Positions 10,425 to 20,589 are shown, counted from the first letter of the stretch. The stretch: 64,000 nucleotides of DNA from Tribonema minus (GCA_017506865.1 JAFCMP010000087.1:240034-304033), one strand, 5' to 3'. The notes: generated from the sequence alone by a model not told the origin. Translations and numbers: made by a program.

Positions 10425-12696
10425 CTAAACGTACAGGCTCAACAGTGAACCTGCAAACAAGCGCCCCCCTGAGCCAAACCGCTCAAGATGCACTGGTAAG
10501 ACACATGGCGCAAAAAAGAGCTGCTGCCGTCTGTGTCTCACAAATGTCAGCGCAGTATGCGCTAAGCACAGCCTGATTGCTGGTGGGAGACAATGCTGTG
10601 CTAATGTCAGCACCGCCGCGCCTCCCCGCTGTTGCTGAGTCTGGCGGCTGCGCGCCATCGCCACGCCTCTCCTTGCTCGCATGCCGCCTGTGCAGCGCCT
10701 TATGCTGCGCCTGCCAGTCGCGGAGGCGCTGCTGCTCCTCAGGCGTATGCGCCGACCAGTACTCCCGCCGCTTCTGCTGCCGCCGCGAGAGCGGCCGTCC
10801 CAAGCTGCTGCCTGCGGCGCGCATGCTGCGCTGCGCAGCGCTGATGCCGGCGCGCTGTTGCATCGGCACCGTCGCCGTCGCCGTCGCCACTCGCCGCACC
10901 CGTGCCGCCACCCTGGTGGCGTGCGCCGCCGCCGCCGCCTTGATGGCGTGCGCCGCTGCCACCGCCTCGCGCGCCGCCGCTGCCGCCCCGCGCGCCGCCG
11001 CTACCGCCGCGGCGTGCGCCACTGCTGCCACCGCTGCTGCCGCCGCCGCGCGCGCCGCCGCTGCTGCCTCGCGCGCCGCCGCTACCGCCGCCACGTGCGC
11101 GGCTGCTGCCGCCGCTGCTGCCGCTGCCGCGCGCGCCGCCGCTGTCACACGCGCCACTGCGTACGCGCAGAGATGAAAGCGCCGCTGTCGCCGGCGCTGA
11201 AAGTGCAGCTGCAGTGCCGCCACTGCCAGGCATGCCGCCGCATACACACGTCGATGGAAGCGCCGCTGCTGGCGGCGCTGAAACCGTGGCTGAGCTGCCG
11301 CTGGTTCTGTGTGTGCGCGTGTCGCACGCGCGCACAGGTGGAAGCGCTCCTGCTGCTGGCGCTGAGAGCGCAGCTGACATGCCACCGCTGCAGTCGCACA
11401 CGCCTGTGTCGCTGCATACGCGCATGGACGAAAGCGCCGCTGCTGCTGATGCTGAACGTGCAACGGGATTGCTGCCGCTGTTGTCGTGTGCGTGCCTGTC
11501 GCAAGGGCGCACAAATGGAAGCGCCGCTGCTGCCGACGCTGAAAGGGCAGCTGACATGTCGCTGCTGCCATGCGCGCCCCTGTCGCAAGCGCATGCAGAT
11601 GGAAGCGCCGCTGCTGCCGGCGCTGAAAGGGCAGCCAACACATCGCTGCTGCTGTGCGCGCCCCTGCTGCAAGCACGTGCAGACGGAAGCGCTGCTGCTG
11701 CCGACGCTGCGGGGAGCACCTTACGCAGCTGCACCTGCGTCGATACCGCGCATACCGGCGCAAGCTCGACCTGTGTTGAATGGTGCAAGTGGTCGGCAAC
11801 CCCCGCAGTTGCTGAGCCTGCTGTAGCTCGCTCTCCACTTCTGCAATCCGCGCTTGTAGCCGCTGTTCGTTGCTCTGCGCAGCTTCCAGAGCTACCCCAG
11901 CTGATCGCCTTGGCACTTGGCATCGGCAAAAGCTGTAGCTGCCTCACGCAACTTGGTGCGCAGTTGCAAGTCGCTCATGTCCAGCATTTGCCGGACGGAT
12001 ACGTCACTGCAATCAGCCAGCTTGAGCAACTGAAGCAGCTCCTCTCCCCACTGTTGCAGCTGAGAGTGCACTAGAGCACGCCTGTTCTTCACAGCGTCCC
12101 ACTGGTGCTGCGACTCCGCCGTAGTGCTATAATGGCCGTGGCAGCGTGAACTCTCCCCCCCCGCCTCCATGCTCGAGCGCAGCTTGAGGGTGGTGGCGTC
12201 CATGCTGCCCACGAAGCTAGCAGACTGCATGCTGCTGCTGCTGTGTTGCTGTTGCAGGTAGAGTCAAAACTTGAAGCAAAACGAGTTGCTGCTGACAAAA
12301 GACGAGCTGCGAAGCCCACTCCTGTTGCGAAGCAGCGATCGCCAGAGGGAAGCCGAACCCCGTTGACGCTGCTGTTGATGTTGAGCCACGAAGAAAAATT
12401 TTCGCAGCTGACGAGATTGAGCTGTCGCCGCTTACAGCTGCTGTCTGCCGGCACTCCGTGTGTGGCTGGCCTCCAGGTTCTGGACTCACGAGTGCTGTAA
12501 GTGGCGCTCGTGCTAGGACGCCAGTAGACAGCACAGCTGATGGTGCAGAATCTGGAGCCCGAGCCGCCGCCAGGTTGCGTGCAGATGAGGTGCCGCGGAA
12601 ACAGCGAACACTCCCGTGTGGTGGAGCACTATTCGAGATAGTACTTGACAGGTCAGCACCTGCCGAGATCAGCCATTGTGGTGGTGTGCCAACCAC
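10425..12696 (-). CDS. Internal coding region of the LTR element (repetitive, unknown)
   Basis: Minus-strand frames succeed each other. The first is 12696-12217 (Ser/Ala/Pro-rich, starting inside the 5' LTR). The second is 12230-11892 (W-D-A-V-K-N-R-R-A-L-V-H-S-Q-L-Q-Q-W-G-E-E-L, then L-R-T-K-L-R-E-A-A-T-A-F-A-D-A: helical). The third is 11916-10483, with a coiled coil R-L-Q-A-R-I-A-E-V-E-S-E-L-Q-Q-A, then about eight roughly 28-residue Arg/Gln-rich repeats, then poly-Ala. It ends in a basic segment with R-R-E-Y-W-S-A-H-T-P-E-E-Q-Q-R-L-R-D-W-Q-A-Q-H-K. Two frame changes are needed, so there are introns or frameshifts. Could be a gag-like or captured protein; not recognised. The long plus-strand frame over the repeats (10681-11826) is, I think, its antisense shadow. 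Confidence 0.4.
10860..11160. repeat. GCC/GCG-rich tract (poly-Ala coding)
   Basis: Nearly pure gcc/gcg/ctg codon-like sequence giving long Ala runs in the sense or antisense frame. Highest G+C of the window. Confidence 0.7.
11165..11715. repeat. About 84-bp tandem repeats inside the LTR element
   Basis: Roughly seven to eight imperfect copies of a unit containing gaagcgccgctgctg(c) and a cgcac/tgcgcgc spacer. They keep all three minus frames open through most of the array. Confidence 0.75.
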
Positions 12697-12957
12697 AGAG
12701 GGTGAAGTGTGTGAGACTCAGTCTCAACCTTGACTTGAAACAGCCGGAAATGCCCACTGCCTGGTGCCGTGGGAGGTGGACCGGAGCGCCCTCCCCAAGT
12801 GCAATATCACCCTGATATGCAAGCGTGGCTACACAGGTAGAAGCAGAAGAAGCTGTGCCATGTTGAAGGTTAAAGTCGTGTCTGATTACTGCACAAAAGG
12901 CATTCGCAATGCAATCCCTACTTCAACTACTGCTCAGCCTAGGGTTGCCTCACTACA
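12677..12957 (-). repeat. LTR (5' LTR in coding orientation)
   Basis: 281 bp, TGTGGTG...CACTACA. High identity to the other LTR indicates a fairly recent insertion. Confidence 0.85.
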
Positions 12958-13234
12958 GAAGTGACCAGCAGGCTAAGCTCCATGTGTCCACCCCAGCACA
13001 CACCAGCTGCTGTTGCAGCAGAAATGCACCATTTGAAAGCCCAGCAGCGTGAAGGTGAGCTGAATGCATCGAGTGCTCTAGCGTGCGGCGGCGTTACGAT
13101 GTGGTGCACTTTCTTGCTGGAGTGGAAGTTATGGAAACCCTGTACGCAGGATTCGATCCCTCATCACCAGAGTTAGCTCACCGAGGATATTTTTGGATGT
13201 TCAATCGCCGATAATATCTTTAGTTGTTCGCAAG

Positions 13235-14375
13235 AGTCAAGTGGCACGAGGGCACTGTAGTGCATGCATACATGTATATATGTGTTGCCTAGAGAGGGTG
13301 AGGGTGGATCTGCTCATGACTGACCTATGCATACCTCTGGCCACTCTTTGTCATCTGGTGCTTGTGCAGCACTGGCAGAACGGCTTTGTGGGATGGTTTG
13401 ATCAGGACGGGCTTCTGGATCATGATGCTCTGGCAAACTTTATCGCTGACCGCAGCAACATCGAGCAGGACTTGGCATCGGCATTGAAACGCCTGCAGAA
13501 ACTGGTGGCCCTTGACCAACGGGGCCAGATGCAGGTGCATTTTCCAACAGATAAAAATATCTCAAAGGAAAGACTTACCTAGAGAGGCGTTGCTGAGTGT
13601 ATTCACAGTGTGGCATAGCCTGTCTTGGAGCGCTGAACAGCCCATGTACACTTGTCATGCGACTCGCATAGGCTTAGGCTTCCGCGCAATATTTTTTCGC
13701 ACGCCAACAACAGCAGCTCCAGCGTTTGATGGTGGAAGACTTGAAAAACTGACATGTGAATGTGCGTTCTCGGTCGCTAGTACCTGTTGCCTTCATGATG
13801 AGGCGGCCACTTTTCAAAGATGTGTACTCTCGTGTTCAAGCAGCAGAGTGGTTGCTCCAAAAGGGCATCTTCATGCCCCGAGTCAATTCTGCAACTGCAT
13901 GTGCCTAGGCTTCCTAACTTGTGTGCTCAAAGCAGTTAGCATCATCTGGCTTCTTCTCAGTCAGCAGGCTCGCTACGGGCGTACTTTGTATATGTACATT
14001 ATTCACCTTCCTGCTTACACACCCTGCACCGCGCCATCAACAGTCAACAGCGATCTGCTTTGATATTTCATTTTACGCGCACAGGAGCTGCGGAGCCCGG
14101 AGGGCGCCGGCATCATGTGCTGGTTTGCCGCCGCGCACCCCGACCTGTTCTTGGACCCGACGAACCATTCTTTTGTAGTGCCGCCTTATGTGCTACGCTG
14201 GGGCGTGTGCGGAAGGGCAAAGTTCAATGGGCTTGATCTGGTGCAGTTTGACACCTCCGTAGTGCAGAACGGCCGCGATTTTATTGGCACGGTGACAGAG
14301 CTGAGGCTGCGCCTGGGCGCGCTTCGATGGCTCTTCGATGCGTGCGTGTCCAATGCCAAGTACTTTCGCCTCGTG
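13235..14375 (+). repeat. Duplicated segment C, copy 1 (partner 25029-26174)
   Basis: About 1.14 kb nearly identical to 25029-26174 in the same orientation, 11.8 kb apart, including exons, intron and splice sites. Similarity ends at about 14372 inside the second exon (after Y-F-R), so copy 1 has lost the original C-terminus. Confidence 0.9.
13370..13579 (+). CDS. Family C gene, copy 1, upstream exon
   Basis: The exon follows acceptor ggtgcttgtgcag. It reads H-W-Q-N-G-F-V-G-W-F-D-Q-D-G-L-L-D-H-D-A then L-A-N-F-I-A-D-R-S-N-I-E-Q-D-L and a helical stretch A-S-A-L-K-R-L-Q-K-L-V-A-L-D-Q-R-G-Q-M-Q. Copy 2 at 25172 keeps the frame with a single D-to-H change in this part. An alternative donor (gatgcag/gtgcat) lies about 40 bases before the frame closes. 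Unknown family; composition suggests a helical soluble domain. Confidence 0.5.
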
Positions 14376-14450
14376 GAGACTGATGCTGATGTCCCCAGGC
14401 ACATCTCAAGCAGTCCAGACTCAGCCATCGCGAAATCAGCCGCGCTGTGA
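14085..14450 (+). CDS. Family C gene, copy 1, downstream exon (3' end replaced)
   Basis: Acceptor tacgcgcacag precedes E-L-R-S-P-E-G-A-G-I-M-C-W-F-A-A-A-H-P-D, then F-V-V-P-P-Y-V-L-R-W-G-V-C-G-R and L-R-L-R-L-G-A-L-R-W-L-F-D. After Y-F-R-L-V-E-T the sequence departs from copy 2 and reads Ser/Pro-rich residues to a stop at 14450. It is therefore a truncated or rearranged copy. The protein family is not recognised. The intron between the exons is about 0.5 kb. Confidence 0.5.
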   Translation, partial: ELRSPEGAGIMCWFAAAHPDLFLDPTNHSFVVPPYVLRWGVCGRAKFNGLDLVQFDTSVVQNGRDFIGTVTELRLRLGALRWLFDACVSNAKYFRLVETDADVPRHISSSPDSAIAKSAAL

Positions 14451-16004
14451 GGTTTTGATGGTGTTTCTTGCGGCAACAGCTGCAGCTGCTGCTCTTGGTT
14501 GCAGCGAATGAGTTGTTAACGCAGCGCTGAACTCCGCACCGCTGCTTGCTGCCGCAAACGAGCCCGCCGTGCAAGTCAAAAGCCGCCTGCATTCTTGTTG
14601 AAGTTGTGGCCGTTTCTTGTTTGAGCGGCTTTGAAGAGAGACTTCCCGAAACGTTTCAGCGAGTCGCAGCTTTCTACTAGAATTCTGTCGCATCCGTGGC
14701 TGTCATGGTGGCGTGCATTGTATATCAACCCACGCAACCGATCCACTGCTGAGGTATCACTGGGCCACGATTTTAACGTCTGCGTTTGCATTGAGCAAGG
14801 TTTTGCTTAGTTTACATATCAGCGCACACGGGACAATCAAGTGACTTTGTGATTGCTTTCAAAGTTGAATGATTATCGGCAGGCGTCTAGTGCGCAGGAG
14901 CGAAGTCAGTGCATGCTGGGCGCAACAGGTTCCTGGCAGAACTTCCTGCTATGGTGTTTCAGTTGAAGTGTCTGTGCATACGCTAGACCTAGGGCGTTGC
15001 AGCAACTAAATAGGTTTATGTGCCAGGATTTAAAGTTGGGGCTCAGTTTGACTCGCAAGCGACCGCACAGTAGGTACTGCAGCCATGGCATAGCACCATG
15101 TGCTATACTACTGTGATTCGCTTGTCAATTGAGAGGCAATAAGTATACCATAATTTTCTTTAAAGGCCGTGGCTGTTCATGCACCAATCGTGAAGCCGCA
15201 AGCAGTAGGTGGACAAGATGTCAGAGCTGTCACTGACAGCCTGCAAGTTCAGCAGCCTCAAACCGCCCTGACAGCAACCATGTCCACGTCCAAGCTGTCA
15301 GACCGCTGTGTTGTACTGTGACCGCTCTTACTAATATAGTATATCGAGCGCTGCAACCTCCTGACCCCCTGGGACTTCATTTTGCGCATGTCAAAAGGGA
15401 CTAAACTTGTTGACTTGCCACAGGACAAAGAATAATTTGAGAAGATCATTGTGACGCACTACTGATTTTGAAACTCAGAGGCTAAGTAATCATTGTGATA
15501 CACGGAGGTCTCAAAGTCGCAGCAGGTCAACAATCATTTTCAAGTGCGACAACGCCTCGACGATCATCTTTCAATGTGCAGGTGATAAAGTAGCTACTGC
15601 ACTCAGGCGCCTCCGAGTCACGTTACAAAAGCACCAAGAGGTGCTGCAATTTATTTATGATTTATGGCTTGATTTATTTATATGGTTTCAATTCACTCAC
15701 CAGACTGAGTAATGCCAGAGCACTGAACGCCGCATGATGGTGGGATGAGTGCGGTTCAGCGACTTCTCAGTATGAGGGCATGCTGAACAGCAGAGAGCCC
15801 TTAACAGCGCAGACGCCTCAACGCCCAACCTTTTGCCGGTGATTGCTCAAGTGTTCCTGGTTACTAAGACACACCCCGTGACAACATTTTTGCTGCCTCG
15901 GTGATGGCCCGCATAGACCTGAGATTTGGCGACACAGAGTGCCAATTGCGGCAGTAGAGCGTTGTGCTACTGCTTGCCCGCCTGCATACACTGATGTAGT
16001 GATG
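14451..16004. other. Gene-free stretch
   Basis: No supported exon. It holds an A/T-rich patch around 15650-15690 (atttattta units) and short unrelated frames. Confidence 0.45.
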
Positions 16005-16501
16005 TACCGTATTATCTATAATCAAGACCATGGGGCGAGTTTTTTATGAGTTTCCGGGCCCTCACTAAATGACGCCCCACCCTTATTTTTGCTCATAAAA
16101 ATGTGCCCCCCCCCCCTTCTTCTCACATGCATATGCAGCACGTATCCTCTGCGTACGTGTACTTTGCACACTCAGTGACTCATGCTACATGACCACATTG
16201 TGTGTGCGCATGCATGCGCTGTCAGCAACGTGCAGAGCAGACAGAAAATACGGCCAACAATGTAGCGAAACTCACAAAAAGGCTCCCAGAAGCAGCAGCT
16301 GGCTTGCCGAAAGTTGAACCGGTTTCAGGAGCGACGTAAAGCATTGCTGGCACCTCACGATGGTGATAGATGAGCTAAAATGGCTCAAAAACATACATGC
16401 ACCCCGACCTTTTTTTCTCTGTATATTAATGGCGCCCCACCCCCCTTTTTTCGCTCTCATAAAAAGCTCGCCCCATGGGCTTAATTATAGATGATACGGT
16501 A
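16005..16501. mobile_element. MITE with 46-bp terminal inverted repeats
   Basis: The first 46 bases (TACCGTATTATC...ggggcgagttttttatgag) pair with the reverse complement of the last 46 (...GATACGGTA) with four mismatches. The 5'-TA at each end can be read as a TA target-site duplication, as in Tc1/mariner/pogo-type elements, which often begin CCGTATT. The interior (about 400 bp) is non-coding and C-rich, with a subterminal repeat of the ctcataaaaa motif. It lies just beyond the 3' end of the Fanzor-like gene. Confidence 0.85.
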
Positions 16502-16619
16502 TACATCTTCTACTTGGTAAGGGGCATGCCATTCAGCGAGGACTACAGTCACCCTTGTGTCTACTGCTTCTGCAACAGTGGCAGGTGAAATGTACTGCTG
16601 CACACGAACCCCCCGTGCT

Positions 16620-16860
16620 TGTCCCCCCCCCCGTGCCTGCCCCCTGTCTTGATGCACCAGCAATGCTGCAAAGTGCCGACTGTCCCCCCCCCCGTAACCC
16701 CCCCCCCCCCCCGCGCTGCATAGCCTCATTACTGCCCCTCACGCCATTATGGCATCCACCTCCTCGTCGTCCCCCTCCTCGTCACCACTGCCCTCTCCGT
16801 CATCAACAGGACACCCCCCCCCCCCCATTACCGCTCTCTCGTCGTCGTCACCACCCTCCT
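16620..16860. repeat. Poly-C/G and TCC/GAG-rich tract
   Basis: Runs of 8-14 C and a (tcctcgtcgtc)-like tract. On the minus strand it encodes the acidic tail described in the next entry; on the plus strand it gives a Pro/Arg low-complexity frame. Confidence 0.7.
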
Positions 16861-17090
16861 CGCCATCCTCCTCCTCGCTGTCTTCCTCGTCGCTTTCCTC
16901 CTCCTCTCCCTGATGCGGCGGATACCCCGGAATGACGCCATCAATGCCGCATGTGGCATAGACGCCGCGCATGCCGAGGTGGGCGTGCGCATTGGTGTCG
17001 CGGTCGATGACAGCGATTACCCCCTCTACCGCCTGAGCGAGAGCGCAGTCCTTGTTCCGGCATACCCTGTTTCTGTGCCCACCTCATCGC
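16739..17090 (-). pseudogene. Fanzor/TnpB-like C-terminus: zinc-ribbon half and RuvC-III, with acidic tail
   Basis: One minus-strand frame reads H-R-N-R-V-C-R-N-K-D-C, then E-G-V-I-A-V-I-D-R-D-T-N-A-H-A-H-L-G. It runs on through Y-A-T-C-G-I-D-G-V-I-P-G-Y to a long Glu/Asp tail (E-E-E-E-S-D-E-E-D-S-E-E-E-D). C-x(4)-C followed by D-R-D-x-N-A-x-x-(N/H)-L is the end of TnpB/Fanzor nucleases: second zinc knuckle, then the third catalytic Asp of RuvC. The first zinc knuckle and the RuvC-II Glu were not found in frame; a TGA lies upstream, so there is a missing intron or decay. Continues the gene whose exons lie at 18543-21656. Confidence 0.5.
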
Positions 17091-17199
17091 CGCCGCCCTG
17101 CGTGGGCTGTCCACACCTCTCAGGCAAGAGATGGATCTGTATGGCTCTGGTGTGATCAATGTTGGACGGACATCCGGGTGGCTCGGCAGGCCAGCTGCG

Positions 17200-17548
17200 C
17201 CACTTATTTCTTGATGGAAGGCGCGATTGCGGGCGGGGAAGCGCGCACAAGTGCTGAACAAGATGATTCGACGGGGCGTTCTGTGCGTAGGTACCATCCC
17301 GCCACCTCCTGTGCTTGCCCTTGCGCCGCCGTGGATACTGGCGGATGCGGGCCCGCACACGCTTCCATCCCGGCGGCCTGTGCTGCCGCCGAATTGGGGC
17401 CAGCTTTTCTGCCATCTTGGCAATAGCGGCCTGCTGCGCACGAAGGCGGCTTGACCTCTGATGCCGTCGTGCTGGGCGCAGCAGCTCTCCCCACATGGCA
17501 TCTGCATGCTGCTCCCAAGTGGTGCAGTAGGCTCACCTCCGATGATGC
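17200..17548 (-). pseudogene. Fanzor-like helical exon between RuvC-I and RuvC-III
   Basis: The minus frame reads T-W-E-Q-H-A-D-A-M-W-G-E-L-L, then R-L-R-A-Q-Q-A-A-I-A-K-M-A-E-K-L, followed by an Arg/Lys-rich stretch (W-K-R-V-R-A-R-I-R-Q-Y-P-R-R-R-K-G-K-H-R). In eukaryotic TnpB-like proteins the RuvC-I exon is followed by a W-rich and R-rich helical segment of this look, but it carries no diagnostic residue. A stop lies directly upstream and the frame degrades downstream. Assigned to this gene mainly by position and strand. Confidence 0.4.
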
Positions 17549-17675
17549 AGCCACCGTGACGGGTACCGTGTGTACAGCGGAATGAGTGGAATTACCGCTA
17601 CATTAGGGGCAGGGGTAGAGGTGCATAAGTGCGTTAAGTTGTCATTATGGTCAGAACTGCTACAAACTTGCCACT

Positions 17676-17921
17676 TTGGCAATCGGTCATTTGGCAGCAT
17701 CTGGGCGCAGGGGCGGAAAGCTGCTGGAGGCTGTGGCGACGGAGTATGCCAGCAGGATGTCAGTGCCCGGAGGAGCGCGCCCGAAAGCTCTCAAGGGCAT
17801 CGCCCTGGCGCGCTTACGCTTTGCACTGTCGGCAGCGCTCCACATTGCGTACTCTGGCCGTGTCACGACACACATGGCAGAGTCCAGGGGGGGGGGGCAC
17901 ATGGACGAGACAAGGTCTTAG
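17676..17921 (+). CDS. Hypothetical exon on either strand
   Basis: The plus frame contains K-L-L-E-A-V-A-T-E-Y-A-S-R-M and L-A-R-L-R-F-A-L-S-A-A-L-H-I-A-Y-S-G-R-V-T-T-H after a possible acceptor (ctgggcgcag). The minus frame is also open. Unrecognised. It sits inside the span of the minus-strand Fanzor-like gene, so one of the two readings must be a shadow or later insertion. Confidence 0.25.
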   Translation: MAIGHLAASGRRGGKLLEAVATEYASRMSVPGGARPKALKGIALARLRFALSAALHIAYSGRVTTHMAESRGGGHMDETRS

Positions 17922-18542
17922 GGGGAGATCTCGAGATGCCATATGGCCGCGACGCTTGAGTGGTTGTCATGAAGACATTTTCAGACTGTCACATGAAATG
18001 TAGATTTTGTACAGCAAGCTTAGGTACCATGCATCTGGGCTTTTCCGTGCCCTGAGCGAGAATTAACAAAATTGCACAAGTGCCCACCGCATTAGATTGT
18101 ACAGGACATCTCTACCACCACGAATGCCCTCAGGCTTCTCCCACTATCAGAGCCTCATACGTGTGCACCGGACTGAGTGAATGACATGCCCTTGGTGTGA
18201 TGTGCCATTGATCTTGAGACCCAAAGGCTTTTAACAATGGCAGCAGCAACGAACATGAACACACACATCAATCCAAACCTGCATTTCAAAATTTGATGCG
18301 CTCCTGTAACTGTAGCAGTCACGTGGCACTTGCTGAATCGATGACAAATACGGTCAGGCCCAACTGTCATGATGTCATGTGCTTGCTCCCATTGTGCATC
18401 GAATTAGACAGCAGTGGGCCCTTGCGCACTGTTGAACCTGTACAACACAAGGCAAGAGCATGCATGCATGCTCACTCATGCAAGAGCCTGCGGTATTGGT
18501 TCAGACAACACGAGGCCCGGTGCTGCTGCCCGCAATTCTTAC

Positions 18543-18982
18543 CTGATAGCGGCCCGTGCACGTGTGCCTCTCCGCGAGCGCCGCAACAGCAGTGCCGTAC
18601 GCCTGGTTATCCATGCGGCATTGCGCTTCCCCCTCCTCATTGCGCACAGACTTTGCCCATTCGCGGTACTCCGCCCCTGTCACTGCCTCCGCCTCCACTC
18701 CATCTGGGGGCGGATTTGCTGCAAAATGTGTGGCGTTCTCGCGCCTCCAACGCTGGCCAAGGGCAGTGACCGCACTGAAAGCCAGCACCTGGTCCACCCC
18801 AGTCACCAGGACATGGTCCAGGGCGCGCAGCCGCTCCTGTGCAGCAGAGGTACCGTCCGCCACCGTAGCCGGCTCCGCCCCTACCTCCCTGTGCACGCAA
18901 TGGAGGCGGAACACCCCATTGGGGCCTTCAGCTACCTCCCCCTCCAGCACATACCCCAGCTCCTCATTGATGTACCCAACCT
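18543..18982 (-). CDS. Fanzor/TnpB-like exon with RuvC-I motif
   Basis: A clean 440-bp open exon bounded by acceptor ctctgtgtcacag and donor gtaagaattg. It reads V-G-Y-I-N-E-E-L-G-Y-V-L-E-G-E-V, then L-D-H-V-L-V-T-G-V-D-Q-V-L-A-F-S-A-V, and about 40 residues later V-T-G-A-E-Y-R-E-W-A-K, ending A-Y-G-T-A-V-A-A-L-A-E-R-H. The hydrophobic strand plus G-V-D then a beta-hairpin and an (S/T)-G-A-E-Y-R helix is the RuvC-I region of eukaryotic TnpB homologues (usually G-V-D-P-G). The catalytic Asp is present; the P-G is Q-V here. This is the best-preserved exon of the gene. Sequence-profile confirmation is still lacking. Confidence 0.5.
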
Positions 18983-19339
18983 GTGACACAGAGGAGAGTG
19001 TAGTGAACGTTTGGCGTGACCGCACCGGGTGCATCTGCAACTGCAAGATACGTTGTATAACTCCGAGCAGCTCCACCTACTAGTGATGCAGTTTGAACAT
19101 CAATTTAGGTAGAAGCACCTGATTGACGAGCATCACACACCGGATGATGATGGGGCAGGCAATTTTTTCCAACCAATAATTTCTAATAGGTACTTCGAAG
19201 TACTAGCTAAGCATTGTGCTTGGCACCTGATGTCCCCTCTGCGGCAGTTGGGTCGGGCCATGGGGACCTGGTGGGATTGGTGGCCGTCAGTCATCATCGT
19301 GCTGCCAATGAGCCACGTGGCCAGGATCCGGTACCTTGG

Positions 19340-19520
19340 TTGGCCGGCGCACTCAATTACCTGCCTGACTCCGTGCTTGCTCCGAGCACAATGGTTGGTG
19401 CGCTGCCGCATGGTGGATATGTTGGCTTCCTTCGCCCATGGCTGCATGAACTCAGCATAACACCAGAGGCCCTGATTAGCCATCCGCTCAGCAAGATGTG
19501 GAAACAGCTTGCCCATACCG
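19340..19520 (-). pseudogene. Fanzor-like gene, exon block 4
   Basis: Reads L-F-P-H-L-A-E-R-M-A-N-Q-G, then F-M-Q-P-W-A-K-E-A-N-I-S-T-M-R-Q-R-T-N-H. It is clearly homologous to the plus-strand block at 43794-43985 (L-F-P-E-L-D-E-E-L, F-M-K-P-W-A-E-D-A-H-V-T-T-M-L-R-R-A-N-H-Y-A-R-S). The existence of two diverged, protein-conserved copies supports coding. Role in the fold unknown; it lies N-terminal to RuvC-I. Confidence 0.6.
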
Positions 19521-19677
19521 CTGCACATGTGAGGGGCAGCGCATGACACTCGCATGAGGGGCAGCGCATGGCAACTCTCAAGCGGTCGCTGCGGATGAAC
19601 GCCAGCTGGGGCTTGAAGCGGCCCAGGGCCCCCGGGGAGGGGAGCAGTGAGCTTTTGAGGGACCTGCAGCAGGCCCT

Positions 19678-20121
19678 ACACAGCGTCCCTGTTCTCGCGG
19701 CGCGCTGCGGCATTGCCAGGAAGCTGCTCAAACAGCCCCGACATCAGCTCTTGGTAGTCTGTGCAGCCGGTCTCCACACAGAGCTGCTGCAGCTGTGTCA
19801 AAAGCCAGCGCTTGCTGGCGTCGTTGTCGCCGTCGGGCAGGTGGCGCACCATCTCGCAGATTTCCAGGATCTTCAAATAATCGGCATTAGTTTTGCGTCC
19901 CTGAAGCCCAGCTGGTTCAGGCGTGCCTGCAGTTCCCCGTGCAAGTCGTTGCCTTCACAGCTGGTCACCAGCTTTGCCACATCATACACAGCCCTGGAAG
20001 CATCACATGCAATCAATTTGGCCAGGCGAAGTTTGACATTGGCGGCAATAAGCACTGTCACACTAACTGTACTCGAAGACCACATCAAGCCTGGCTGGAA
20101 GGCCAAGTCAAAAATATACAC
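19678..20121 (-). pseudogene. Fanzor-like gene, exon block 3 (one frameshift)
   Basis: Two frames joined by a single-base shift near 19880. The first has L-A-K-L-I-A-C-D-A-S-R-A-V-Y-D-V-A then L-H-G-E-L-Q-A-R-L-N-Q-L-G-F-R. The second has Y-L-K-I-L-E-I-C-E-M-V-R-H-L-P-D-G then T-D-Y-Q-E-L-M-S-G-L-F. The plus-strand paralogue at 42333-42640 has the same series (R-L-H-L-G-F-R, Y-F-K-I-V-D-L-C-D-V-V-R-D-L-P, T-E-Y-Q-D-M-M-G-H-L-F). Helical; function inferred only from its gene context. Confidence 0.6.
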
Positions 20122-20589
20122 TGGCAGACTGCAGGTTGCTTACTGAGCAGGCGATCACACATTAGCTGTTAATATGTAGAGACAGAAAAAGGTGCATACA
20201 TGCAGCGTGTGACTCAACCATCAAGTTAAAAAGGAGCCAAGCGAAGTTTCCAGAAAGTTAAAGTTGTTCACATGATTGCGCCCAACGATGAAAATAGCCG
20301 CCTGTTGCCATTTTCACCTCTGCCGCGTAGGATTGGTGCAAGTGTGAATGCAGCCTGCACCCAGCCCTCTGTCCAGGTGGCCAGCCGTGCATGACGAGAA
20401 AACTGGCACATGGTCAACTTGTACATCATGTCGAACGCAGTGCACCACAAAAACAGCTGAAACGTGTGTGGTTGAGACACCCGCATTACTCGCACTTCAC
20501 AAACGTCATGGTGCTGATGAGAGTACGTGAGTCGCTCCAGAAACTGTTTGCAAACATATGCACATGGTACCTTGTTAATACAGGGCATT

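Larger units (their letters stand above)
9570..12957 (-). mobile_element. Non-autonomous LTR retrotransposon (3.4 kb)
   Basis: Two direct repeats of 269 and 281 bp, nearly identical apart from one 12-bp indel and about six substitutions, flank 2.84 kb. Each starts TGT(A/G)GTG and ends CACTACA, the canonical TG...CA with short inverted ends. Inside there is no gag zinc knuckle, protease, RT or integrase, so movement would need factors in trans. The coding strand inside is minus. In that orientation the 5' LTR is 12677-12957 and is followed after one base by TGG-CTGATC..., a candidate primer-binding site. A G-rich tract (gcagggggcgac) precedes the 3' LTR. The bases outside (tcaat left, gaagt right) do not form a target-site duplication. 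Confidence 0.8.

Noticed and set aside
11165-11715. CRISPR-like array (regular repeats)
   Set aside because: Units are contiguous, imperfect and coding-like, with no unique spacers, in a eukaryotic setting.
10681-11826. 381-codon plus-strand ORF (and 286-codon neighbour) rich in Arg/Cys/Ala
   Set aside because: It lies over an 84-bp tandem array whose period (a multiple of 3) and composition keep every frame open. The minus strand is favoured by the coiled-coil and helical sequence that leads into it.
9560-12965. Target-site duplication of the LTR element
   Set aside because: The 5 bases outside the LTRs (tcaat and gaagt) differ. A 17-base string gcgcccaggtggtcaat before the left LTR recurs at 10337, inside the element, not at the other border.
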